Shown here: piece after piece, positions 30,445 through 37,674 of the stretch
How the letters are laid out: each line of letters begins with the position of its first letter
How positions within the stretch are numbered: position 1 is the first letter of the stretch
NCBI GenBank assembly: GCA_002396205.1
Contig: DGXB01000097.1
Location: forward strand, 1 to 38,606
Origin: Bacteroidales bacterium UBA4243
GTDB lineage: Bacteria; Bacteroidota; Bacteroidia; Bacteroidales; F082
Reading direction: 5' to 3'
DNA length: 38,606 bases
Notes under the pieces: generated by a model
Seen by the model: only the letters and a program-made list of their open reading frames with translations
The model's database searches: none
Told to the model about the DNA's origin: nothing
Translations under genes and position numbers: made by a program

Positions 30445-31485
30445 TTATTCCTCCAACGGCAAATCCAGCCACAACGTTTCCACCGTATGGCCAGCTACGA
30501 TGCCATAGCCGCCTTTCACGTTGCTAAAAGTCTGGATAGGCTCGGCCCAAATCTGGAACCCCACCTCGCCTTGGTTGCACGTGTTCAGGTAGTTGTAGTA
30601 TTCCTTTGTGAGGTGCTCCACATTGAAAGGCACCCGATAGAAATCAGGATTGTAGTCTGCAGCTAAATCCATGTTGAAATGCAAGTCCTTGATTTTGATT
30701 TGGTATTCCTTGCCATCGAAGAGGACGTCCGTGAAAACGCCCTCGGGGCGCAGGTCCAAGTCGCTGAAGTCGACGAAATCGTTTTCGAGACTCGTGCCGA
30801 AAATGGGGTCGTCGTAATCAAAGTAAACGCTCCAACGGTTGTCGCCAATGGAGATGCCGTTGTCGCCGTTCAAGTGGAAACGGAAATAATCGGTTTGCCC
30901 AGGATTCGGGTCGCTGATGGTGAAGGTCAAGTCCATGTAGCCCGAGATGCTATACACGCTATCTTCCTCATACTGCCCCGTCTGATGGTTGTAATGTTGA
31001 GTATAGCCACCATACCATCTAGTCACTTCGACGCTCATTTGGCAATCAATGGGCTTGGGCAACGCACTCGACGCGCCTTCCACATCGTCGTAACCATTGG
31101 CCGAAGCGGTGATGCGCACCACGTCGCCTTCTTGCGGGCAATACTCATTACTGAAAACGGTGGCAAGGCGATAGGAATGGTAGGGATTGCCTTCTTCATC
31201 GTAATCGTACCAACTATGCCAAATCGTGTCGGTGTGTGGCGTCATCGCGCCAATGAGGTTGTCGTTCACATATAGTGAGGCCACGACATCGTCAGGAACT
31301 TGGGTGTTTTCGTCGGTGTCCAAGAAGAAATAGCTCTTGCTGATGAAGGCCTTCACGGGCTGGCCGGCTTCGGCAAGGCAATTGACGACCAATTTCGGGT
31401 CGGTTTGCTCGCCTTTGAATTCGATTTCCTTCTCGCAGGAAACCAACACTAATAAACTTAATATTAAAACAAATACGTTTTTCAT
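30445..31485 (-). CDS. DUF4249 family lipoprotein
   Basis: The 346-residue lipoprotein has the signal MKNVFVLILSLLVLVSC, with the acylated cysteine at residue 17. The mature protein opens EKEIEFKGEQTDPKLVVNCLAEAGQPVKAFISKSYFF, the typical DUF4249 start, and is mostly beta strands. Members of this family sit next to a TonB-dependent receptor gene, as here, and are thought to act as outer-membrane partners of the receptor in uptake; the ligand is unknown. The receptor gene lies 177 nt upstream on the same strand. A -7 box in that gap (31505-31512) suggests some transcription of its own. Confidence 0.88.
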   Translation of the reverse strand: MKNVFVLILSLLVLVSCEKEIEFKGEQTDPKLVVNCLAEAGQPVKAFISKSYFFLDTDENTQVPDDVVASLYVNDNLIGAMTPHTDTIWHSWYDYDEEGNPYHSYRLATVFSNEYCPQEGDVVRITASANGYDDVEGASSALPKPIDCQMSVEVTRWYGGYTQHYNHQTGQYEEDSVYSISGYMDLTFTISDPNPGQTDYFRFHLNGDNGISIGDNRWSVYFDYDDPIFGTSLENDFVDFSDLDLRPEGVFTDVLFDGKEYQIKIKDLHFNMDLAADYNPDFYRVPFNVEHLTKEYYNYLNTCNQGEVGFQIWAEPIQTFSNVKGGYGIVAGHTVETLWLDLPLEE

Positions 31486-31504
31486 TTTTCAACTTTTTTT
31501 ATCA

Positions 31505-31512
31505 CAAAACTA
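31505..31512 (-). promoter_or_regulatory. -7 box for the DUF4249 gene
   Basis: The minus strand reads TAGTTTTG, 19 nt before the DUF4249 start. The rest of the gap up to the receptor gene holds a hairpin GGCGGC(A)ACCC/GGGTGCCGCC at 31571-31595 and AT-rich sequence. Confidence 0.45.
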
Positions 31513-31570
31513 ACAAAACCGCCATAACGTTTTCTTTAGGCTGGGGAAAGCGGCCAACTGGCGGCTTTTC

Positions 31571-31595
31571 GGCGGCAACCCGGTTGGGTGCCGCC
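31571..31595. repeat. Hairpin between TonB receptor and DUF4249 genes
   Basis: GGCGGCAACCC and GGGTGCCGCC pair over 10 bp with one bulged A and a GGTT loop. It may attenuate transcription between the receptor and DUF4249 genes or protect mRNA ends; no T-run follows on the minus strand. Confidence 0.55.
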
Positions 31596-31662
31596 ACACG
31601 CTTCTCTTTGGACTTATTCATTGTTTTGCGAGTTTTGCAAGTTTTGTTTCACTAAAACTAAC

Positions 31663-34080
31663 TTAGAACTTATAACTATAACTGACAGAAGGTATTATCG
31701 GGAACAGGCTGGCTTGCATCAACACTTTCTTTTCCGAATCGGTGGCTTGGTCCCAATGGTAATCGGCATAGACGACAAACGGGTTGTTGTGGTTGTATGC
31801 GTTGTAGACGCTGACGTTCCACGTGCGGATGCCATGTTTCTTCTGCTTGTGGAAGTTCGCGCTGAGGTCGAGGCGGTGGTAGTTGGGCATGCGGAAGTTG
31901 TTGCGCTCGAAGTCCTGGATTTCGGGAAAATAGCCGTTTCCGTCGGGGAGGCCCTCGTAGATTTGCGTACCAAGTGTGCCGCAGTTGCCGCTGCTGAAGA
32001 CCCAAGTGCCGCTCAGGTCAAAACGATCGCTGAACTTGTGCTGCACGGTGATGCTGATGTCGTGGCGACGGTCGTATTTGGCGGGAAACACATTGCCGTT
32101 GTTGATCATCATGCCTTCGCGGTCGAACTGTCGCTTGGCGTGCGCCCAGGTGTAGCCCACCCAACCCGTCGTCTTGCCGAATGAGCGTTGCACGAGCAGT
32201 TCCACGCCGTAGGCCCAGCCTTTGCCCATGCATACCTTGTTCTCCCAAGTGTCGCTGGAGCCGAAGAATGAGGCACCGTCCTTGTATTCCAAGAGGTTGT
32301 CCATGGTCTTGTAGTAGCCCTCAACGGAAATATCGAACAAGCGCGGCAGCTCGTAGAACGCGCCAAGCGACCATTGGTGGGCATTCATCGGGACAATGTT
32401 TTTGGTAACGGGCACCCAAAGGTCGGTGGGCAGGCTGAGGCTGCTGTTGGAGAGCAGGTGAACGTATTGCGTCATGTAAGCATAGCCCGCCTTGAGCGAG
32501 AGGTTGGAGGCGAGCATCACGCTGGCGCTGAGGCGCGGCTGTACCGATTGGTAGGTCTTGCCTTCGACGGTGAAGGTCGAGTAATGCAGGCCTGCGTTGA
32601 CGCGAAAAATGTCGCCAAGGGTCATGTTGTCTTCGGCATAAAGGGCGGTTTCGTGGGCGAATACGGTGGGTGCGCCCGTGACGGTGTCGATGACGGGGTG
32701 CTCGCCTTCGATCATTTTCGTCGATTGCACTTCGGGCTTGAAGATGTGGTAGGTGTAGCTGCCGCCAAAGCGGATTTCGTGGTTGGGCAAAGGTGTGTAG
32801 TCGAAGTCGACTTTGGCGGTCAGGTCGTGGATGCTTGAGTTGTAGGCCATGCTGAAGTCGTTTTTGTAGCCAAGGTTGGTGAGATTATTGGTCATTTCCT
32901 CATTGATGCCCATGCTAAGATGGTGGCGGTATTGCGTGTAGTTGACGGATGCGTCCATGAAAAGCTTTTGCGACATCACGTGGTTCCAGCGCAGGGCGGC
33001 CACCTTGTTGCCCCACTTCCAGTCGATGTTCATCTTGGTGAGGTAGTGGGTGCTGTCGTCGGTGGCATAGTCGCGGTTTTTCACGCCGAAATAGATGGCG
33101 TCGTCGCCGGTGTAGAAACTCAGGTAGAGACGGTCTTTGTCCGAAATCTTCCAGTTCAGCTTGCCGTTGAAGTCGTAGAAATAGTAGCCCACGTTGAACT
33201 TGCCGATGTCGGGGTCGCTCAGGCGGGCAATCCAGAGGGCGGGCTTCAGCAACAGGTCGCCGTAGGTGCGGCGGTAGGAGAGGTTGAACGACAGCTTGTC
33301 TTTCACGATCGGGCCTTCGAAGTTGAATTTCGATGAGATGAGGCCGATGCTGGCGTTGCCGTGGTATTTCTGCATGTCGCCTTCTTTCATGCGGATGTCG
33401 ACCACCGAAGAGAGTCGTCCGCCGAAATGCGCAGGGAAACTACCCTTATATAAGGTGACGTTCTTCAAGGCGTCGGGGTTGAAGACCGAGAAGAAGCCCA
33501 AAGCGTGGTTGACGTTATAGACTGGCACGCCGTCAAGGAGCAGCAGGTTCTCGTCGGGACCGCCACCGCGCACATACATGCCCGCCGAGCCTTCCGATCC
33601 GTTCTGCACACCAGGCAGCAGTTGGATGGCTTTCAAGACGTCGGCCTCTCCAAAGAGGGTCGGGATGCTCTTGATTTGCTGCACAGGCAGTTCCACCACG
33701 CTCATCTGAGGGCTGCGGGCGCTCACCGTGGCGCGTGTGCCTTCAACGACCACTTCGTCCAACATCGTGTTGGTTTCCAAGGCGAAGTTGAGGTTGAGGT
33801 TGTCCTTCAGGTCGAGGGTTTTGGTTTGTTGCACATAGCCCACATACGACACTTGCAGCTCCACCTCGCCAGGGTTTAGCGTCAAGGTATAGAAGCCATA
33901 ACTATTTGTGGCGCAACCTTTTCCGGAATTCTTATCGAAAACCGTTGCCCCGATGAGGGTTTCCTTGCTGGCGGCGTCCATCACGTAGCCGCTGATGGTG
34001 CGCCGTTGCGCGAAGCCTGGCACACAGGCCAACAGAAAGCCGATGGCGATCAACCATCGGCTCAATGAGTGTTGTTTCAT
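31663..34080 (-). CDS. TonB-dependent receptor with N-terminal carboxypeptidase-regulatory-like domain
   Basis: The 805-residue outer-membrane receptor imports an unknown ligand with energy from TonB. A signal peptide (MKQHSLSRWLIAIGFLLACVPGFA) is followed by a carboxypeptidase-D-regulatory-like domain (about residues 27-108, TISGYVMDAASKETLIGATVFD), common in Bacteroidota receptors. The plug domain covers about residues 112-220 with SIPTLFGEADVLKAIQLLPGVQ, VRGGGPDENLLLLDGVPVYN and FPAHFGGRLSSVVDIR. A 22-strand barrel follows and ends ...SVSYSYKF with the C-terminal Phe. It lacks the length (about 1000 residues) and SusD partner of SusC-type glycan receptors; the DUF4249 lipoprotein is its partner instead. 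Such pairs are common in the phylum but ligands are rarely known. Confidence 0.95.
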   Translation of the reverse strand: MKQHSLSRWLIAIGFLLACVPGFAQRRTISGYVMDAASKETLIGATVFDKNSGKGCATNSYGFYTLTLNPGEVELQVSYVGYVQQTKTLDLKDNLNLNFALETNTMLDEVVVEGTRATVSARSPQMSVVELPVQQIKSIPTLFGEADVLKAIQLLPGVQNGSEGSAGMYVRGGGPDENLLLLDGVPVYNVNHALGFFSVFNPDALKNVTLYKGSFPAHFGGRLSSVVDIRMKEGDMQKYHGNASIGLISSKFNFEGPIVKDKLSFNLSYRRTYGDLLLKPALWIARLSDPDIGKFNVGYYFYDFNGKLNWKISDKDRLYLSFYTGDDAIYFGVKNRDYATDDSTHYLTKMNIDWKWGNKVAALRWNHVMSQKLFMDASVNYTQYRHHLSMGINEEMTNNLTNLGYKNDFSMAYNSSIHDLTAKVDFDYTPLPNHEIRFGGSYTYHIFKPEVQSTKMIEGEHPVIDTVTGAPTVFAHETALYAEDNMTLGDIFRVNAGLHYSTFTVEGKTYQSVQPRLSASVMLASNLSLKAGYAYMTQYVHLLSNSSLSLPTDLWVPVTKNIVPMNAHQWSLGAFYELPRLFDISVEGYYKTMDNLLEYKDGASFFGSSDTWENKVCMGKGWAYGVELLVQRSFGKTTGWVGYTWAHAKRQFDREGMMINNGNVFPAKYDRRHDISITVQHKFSDRFDLSGTWVFSSGNCGTLGTQIYEGLPDGNGYFPEIQDFERNNFRMPNYHRLDLSANFHKQKKHGIRTWNVSVYNAYNHNNPFVVYADYHWDQATDSEKKVLMQASLFPIIPSVSYSYKF

Positions 34081-34161
34081 TTCAATTGCGTTATGATGGT
34101 TTATCTAACCGCTTTAACGCATAGGGGGCTTTGTTATTGTGTTTCCATATCGTGAAACGTT

Positions 34162-35511
34162 TCATAGCAGTGGTGTCATATACAGAGGCAGGAAGTCGAT
34201 GCCGTTTTCGTGCTTTAGGTCGGCGGAATGCAAAACGATAGGTGTAGTAAGGTATTTGTCGAACTTGGCGATACACTTTTTGATTGAAGTCAGGGTGTAG
34301 CGTTGCGACGATTTCACCTCGATAGGCGTGATGTTGTGACGCGAGGTTAGCTTTGATTTGGCCGTCAAGAAGTCAATTTCCATTCGGTCTTCAGCATTTT
34401 CGCGACTTGAGTTGCTGTAGAAATAAAGTTTGTGGCCTGCGGTGGCAAGCATCTGGGCCACAATGTTTTCAACCAACATCCCTTCGTTGATTTCCAATTT
34501 GTTATGAATGATTTTCTGGTAAATCTCGGTCGGGACGTGTCCTTTTTCGTCGAAAGCGTGGCTGAATAGCAGCCCAGTGTCGGCCATGTAGCACTTCAGC
34601 GTGTTGCGCTCCATGTTGAGCCGCAACCCGATATTGGGGGCCGTACAATTGTAGCAAATGTTGACGATGCCTGCATCTGACAGCCAAAAGAAAGCGTCGT
34701 CGTAATCGCGATAAGCGGCACCGGATTCCAAGGCCGACAGACGGAATTTCTTCTCATGCTTCTGCAGCTGGGCAGGAATCTCATCAAAGATGCTTTTCAC
34801 TTTGTGCTCGACATTGGAGGCATATTTGGCGATGTCGTTTTTGTAGACTTGTAGAATCGACCTTTTCACACGGTCGACTTCCTCATAGTCTTTCGTCTCG
34901 ATGTATTTCAGGACGGCTTGTGGCATTCCGCCGACAATCATGTAGGTTCGAAAATAGTCCAACGCTTTGCGGTGGAGGCCACCAAGTGGTTGCCTTTTTT
35001 CGAAACATTCCCCGATGAACGGCATCAGCATGTCGTTGCCCATCGCCCAAAGGAACTCCTCAAAATCCATGGGATACATTGGCAGGGCTTCCTCTTCCGA
35101 AGGGATGACAATGTCTTTCACGTTCTTCTTGATGCTGATGAGCGAACCCGTCTCAATGTAGTCGAAACGCCCATCGGCAACGAGATATTTAATGGCGGAA
35201 CGAGCGCGGGGGCACAACTGCACTTCGTCGAAGATGACGACTGAATTGCGTGGGGTCAGCCTGACACCGTAGTGGATTTGGAGGTTCGTCAGAAGTGTAT
35301 CAAGGTCGCTGAGGTAGTTGTCGAACCATTCGCTGACGATGTTCTCCGCCTTGTTGAAGTCGATGAGCAGGTAGGAATCGTATTCGTTTCGGGCAAACTC
35401 CTCAACGATGTAGCTCTTCCCGATACGCCGCGCCCCTTCGATGAGGACGGCTGTTTCCCCGTGGCGCTTGTTTTTCCATTCAAGTAACTTGCTGTAAATC
35501 TTTCGTTTCAT
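34162..35511 (-). CDS. AAA-type ATPase with DUF4143 domain
   Basis: The 449-residue cytoplasmic protein has an N-terminal AAA domain: Walker A GARRIGKS near residues 25-32 (Arg-Arg replaces the usual Gly-x residues), Walker B VVIFDEVQLCP near 91-101, and a sensor-like IETGSL near 119-124. After a middle region with PMYPMDFEEFLWAMG, the C-terminal part (IVGGMPQAV...; IEVKSSQRYTLTSIKK near 395-410) is the DUF4143 domain, which resembles a nuclease fold with an E-x-K pair. The family is abundant and variable in Bacteroidota genomes and its role is unknown. Three 17-nt repeats at a 33-bp period overlap its promoter. The gene is solitary: the S41 unit upstream ends 111 nt away. Confidence 0.93.
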   Translation of the reverse strand: MKRKIYSKLLEWKNKRHGETAVLIEGARRIGKSYIVEEFARNEYDSYLLIDFNKAENIVSEWFDNYLSDLDTLLTNLQIHYGVRLTPRNSVVIFDEVQLCPRARSAIKYLVADGRFDYIETGSLISIKKNVKDIVIPSEEEALPMYPMDFEEFLWAMGNDMLMPFIGECFEKRQPLGGLHRKALDYFRTYMIVGGMPQAVLKYIETKDYEEVDRVKRSILQVYKNDIAKYASNVEHKVKSIFDEIPAQLQKHEKKFRLSALESGAAYRDYDDAFFWLSDAGIVNICYNCTAPNIGLRLNMERNTLKCYMADTGLLFSHAFDEKGHVPTEIYQKIIHNKLEINEGMLVENIVAQMLATAGHKLYFYSNSSRENAEDRMEIDFLTAKSKLTSRHNITPIEVKSSQRYTLTSIKKCIAKFDKYLTTPIVLHSADLKHENGIDFLPLYMTPLL

Positions 35512-35522
35512 ATTTGTATTTC

Positions 35523-35605
35523 CATCTTTTCAAGATTATTGAGATTGCAAAATTACATCTTTTCAAGATTATCGCAAGTTTAAATTTCCATCTTTTCAAG
35601 ATTAT
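35523..35605 (-). promoter_or_regulatory. Three phased 17-nt repeats over the DUF4143 promoter
   Basis: CATCTTTTCAAGATTAT occurs exactly three times, at 35523-35539, 35556-35572 and 35589-35605, with a strict 33-bp period. Each has a TCTT-N3-AAGA dyad. The middle copy fills the spacer of the promoter at 35548-35578, one copy is downstream near the start site and one upstream, as expected of operators for a repressor. Confidence 0.75.
35548..35578 (-). promoter_or_regulatory. Promoter for the DUF4143 ATPase gene
   Basis: The minus strand reads CTTG at 35578-35575, then 19 nt, then TAATTTTG at 35555-35548, a near-consensus Bacteroidota promoter with ideal spacing. The start codon is 36 nt downstream. 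Confidence 0.65.
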
Positions 35606-35622
35606 TTGAAAAGACGACATCG

Positions 35623-36657
35623 TTACAACCCAACAATCCAATCCGCCGCCGTCTCAATCACATTGTCGATGCCTTGGGCGGTGCAGGCAGGGTCGAGGAG
35701 AACGCGCACCGCTGGCGGCACGCCGTTCTCGTAGTTCTGGCCGTCGAGGGCGATGGTGCGGGTCGTGCTGAAACGGTAGTTCCAGCCGTTGGGCAGCGTG
35801 CCACCGTTGGGGATGCCCATGCCGCCACCGCTGTAGTCGCCAAAGAGCTTGATGTTGTCGTAGCCCTGAGTGCATACGGAGAAGAACGACGTGGCGCTAT
35901 ACGAGCCGCGGTCGATGAGCACGGCCACAGGCTTGGTGTAGGCCTTGTCCTTTCCCAAGATGCTGCTGTCGGCGGCGTACACCTCTTGGAAGTCGGTGAA
36001 CTCGTCGTGGCCGGGGCCGCTCTTCACTTGGGTCTTGTAGAGCAACTGCTTGTGATTGTCGAAGATGCTGAGCAGGTTTTGCACGTTGGTGATGGCACCT
36101 CCGGTGTTTTGGCGCAGGTCGAGGATCATGCCGTCGCAGTCCTTATAGTAGTTGACCATGTATTTCATGAGGTCGGTGCTGACATCGTTCGAGAACGAGG
36201 AATAGCGGATGTAGGCCACACGTCCGTCGCGGATGGCGTTGTGGGCGAAGCTGCCCGTGGTATGATGATAGACAGTGAGATAGTTGAGCAACACAACCTC
36301 TGTATTAATGTTGCGTTCGGCATACATCTTGTAATATACCGAGTCGTTGCGCGACGCATCGAAGCCCGAATAGAGGTTGGTGTGGCCGTCGCGAAGCGTG
36401 TTGAGCATGGCGGCGCAAACGTCGAAGAGTTGGTAGTCGTCCATGTCGTCGTTCACCATGGGGCGGTACACCTCGCGCACCGAGTCCCAGTTGATGCCTT
36501 TCACGTCGAAGAGGGTGTAGTTTCGGTCCACTTGGTCCCAGAGGTAGTCGAACACGTTGACGGGGTTTTTAGGTTCGTCTTTTTCCATGAAAGCCCGCTC
36601 GCACGAGGCGAAGGCCAAAGCCAAAAGGCCGAAAATGATGATATTGAGTTTTTTCAT
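35623..36657 (-). CDS. S41 family serine protease, lipoprotein
   Basis: The 344-residue lipoprotein has the signal MKKLNIIIFGLLALAFASC. The start is the ATG at 36657; the frame runs four codons further only with a TTG. The body is an S41 (C-terminal-processing/tricorn-core) peptidase: an N-terminal helical part (VFDYLWDQVDRNYTLFDVKGINWDSV), the strand MILDLRQNTGGAITNVQNL near residue 180, and IDRGSYSATSFF near 253 with the likely catalytic Ser. The lysine usually found about 25 residues later falls in a region with none clearly conserved (FGDYSGGGMG), so the catalytic base is uncertain. There is no PDZ domain. It begins 8 nt after the stop of the barrel-protein gene, so the two form an operon. 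Confidence 0.87.
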   Translation of the reverse strand: MKKLNIIIFGLLALAFASCERAFMEKDEPKNPVNVFDYLWDQVDRNYTLFDVKGINWDSVREVYRPMVNDDMDDYQLFDVCAAMLNTLRDGHTNLYSGFDASRNDSVYYKMYAERNINTEVVLLNYLTVYHHTTGSFAHNAIRDGRVAYIRYSSFSNDVSTDLMKYMVNYYKDCDGMILDLRQNTGGAITNVQNLLSIFDNHKQLLYKTQVKSGPGHDEFTDFQEVYAADSSILGKDKAYTKPVAVLIDRGSYSATSFFSVCTQGYDNIKLFGDYSGGGMGIPNGGTLPNGWNYRFSTTRTIALDGQNYENGVPPAVRVLLDPACTAQGIDNVIETAADWIVGL

Positions 36658-36665
36658 GGCTTTAA

Positions 36666-37490
36666 TCAATTAAGTCTAAACAAAAAAGAAAGGTTAACGG
36701 AATGCAAGGCGTTGTCGTAGCGATAGGTGCCTTTCTTGCCCGTGCTGAGGTAGTCCCAGCGGTAGCTGAATCCGATGCGGTTGCCGTTGAGCAGGTTGAG
36801 ATAAAGGCCCAAGTCCGTATTGAGGCCGGGGAAAAACTTGCCGAAGGCTTCCTTTTCGCCAAACAGCGTCTCGACAGCATCTTCGTTGATGGCCGGGTTG
36901 CCGATGTAGGCATAGCCTGGGCGATTGACGACGCCATACAGCGGCACGTTCAATTTGAAATAGGCCGTCAGCCAATTGTGGCTTTTGTCGGGGTTGAAGG
37001 CGAAGTCGTATTGCACCATAGCCGTGGCGCCCACGTTGCCGAACAACGAAAGGCAAGTTGAGGCGTTCTGCAACGAGGGGATGCTCTTCACGTCAAAAAA
37101 GCCTTGGAGCGTGCCGCCCGCCCACAAATGGAAGCGGTTTTGGGCACCGTCGACGAAGCGATACAGGAACTCGGTCGAGAAATCGAGGCCGGTGGCCGTG
37201 CCAGAAGGGTCTTTCAGGGTGTTGTTGAAATACCGGAACGCGGGACGGATGTGGCAGCGTCCCCATTCGATGGTGACACTCGTGCCGACATTGGGTCCCA
37301 CACCCATGTACTTGAAGGGCACGGTGCCGGCGTCGTAGCAGTCGACGGCATTCAAGCCTGCCGAGAGGTCGAGCCAGATGGGTACGCGGGTCTGTTTGGG
37401 GTAGTAGGCCCTGCCGTCCGATGGGGTCTGTGCCATGCCGTTGGCGGCCAACAATAAAAACCCTGCAAGAATCAATGATTTGAATTTCAT
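36666..37490 (-). CDS. Outer-membrane barrel-like protein of unknown function
   Basis: The 274-residue protein has a signal peptide (MKFKSLILAGFLLLAANGMA, then QT). The rest is a series of amphipathic strands (VTIEWGRCHIRPAFRYF; DFSTEFLYRF; FHLWAGGTLQGFF; GFSYRWDYLS) ending SVNLSFLFRLN, the pattern of an outer-membrane barrel or a peptidoglycan-side beta-sandwich. I do not recognise a named family. It is translated with the S41 lipoprotein that follows 8 nt downstream; the pair may handle a substrate at the outer membrane together (inference). A TACTTTTG -7 box lies 38 nt upstream. Confidence 0.8.
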   Translation of the reverse strand: MKFKSLILAGFLLLAANGMAQTPSDGRAYYPKQTRVPIWLDLSAGLNAVDCYDAGTVPFKYMGVGPNVGTSVTIEWGRCHIRPAFRYFNNTLKDPSGTATGLDFSTEFLYRFVDGAQNRFHLWAGGTLQGFFDVKSIPSLQNASTCLSLFGNVGATAMVQYDFAFNPDKSHNWLTAYFKLNVPLYGVVNRPGYAYIGNPAINEDAVETLFGEKEAFGKFFPGLNTDLGLYLNLLNGNRIGFSYRWDYLSTGKKGTYRYDNALHSVNLSFLFRLN

Positions 37491-37527
37491 AGGCTAAAAA
37501 AGTTTGATGAAGGTTTAAAACCATTGG

Positions 37528-37535
37528 CAAAAGTA
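37528..37535 (-). promoter_or_regulatory. -7 box for the barrel-S41 operon
   Basis: The minus strand reads TACTTTTG followed by CCA, 38 nt before the barrel gene start. It is divergent from the metG promoter. Confidence 0.5.
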
Positions 37536-37552
37536 AGGATTTATTTGGATGG

Positions 37553-37584
37553 TTTACCGCATTGCGAAATGTTTTGTATTTTTG
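37553..37584 (+). promoter_or_regulatory. Promoter for metG
   Basis: TTTA at 37553-37556 (three of four for -33), a 20-nt spacer and TATTTTTG at 37577-37584, 90 nt before metG. Confidence 0.6.
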
Positions 37585-37593
37585 CACCCGTTT

Positions 37594-37630
37594 TTCCCCC
37601 TTCAAAGGGAGTGCCCGAAAGGCGGGGGAT
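37594..37630 (+). repeat. C/G-rich dispersed-type repeat in the metG leader
   Basis: CCCCCTTCAAAGGGAG and GTGCCCGAAAGGCGGGGG form a compact double structure (CCCTT/AAGGG and GCC/GGC around GAAA). Sequence of this form is widespread between Bacteroidota genes, as I recall it; there is no second copy in this window. It lies within the transcribed leader of metG. Confidence 0.45.
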
Positions 37631-37674
37631 TAACCGAACAACTGAACAACTTTCAACTTCAAACTTTAATAAAG

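Noticed and set aside
34153..34164. Perfect 12-bp palindrome TGAAACGTTTCA before the TonB receptor gene
   Set aside because: It overlaps the stop codon of the DUF4143 gene. About nine such palindromes are expected by chance in a window this long, so it is not evidence of an operator.
35523..35605. Possible short CRISPR remnant upstream of the DUF4143 gene
   Set aside because: The 17-nt repeats and 16-nt spacers are too short, and the repeats straddle a promoter.
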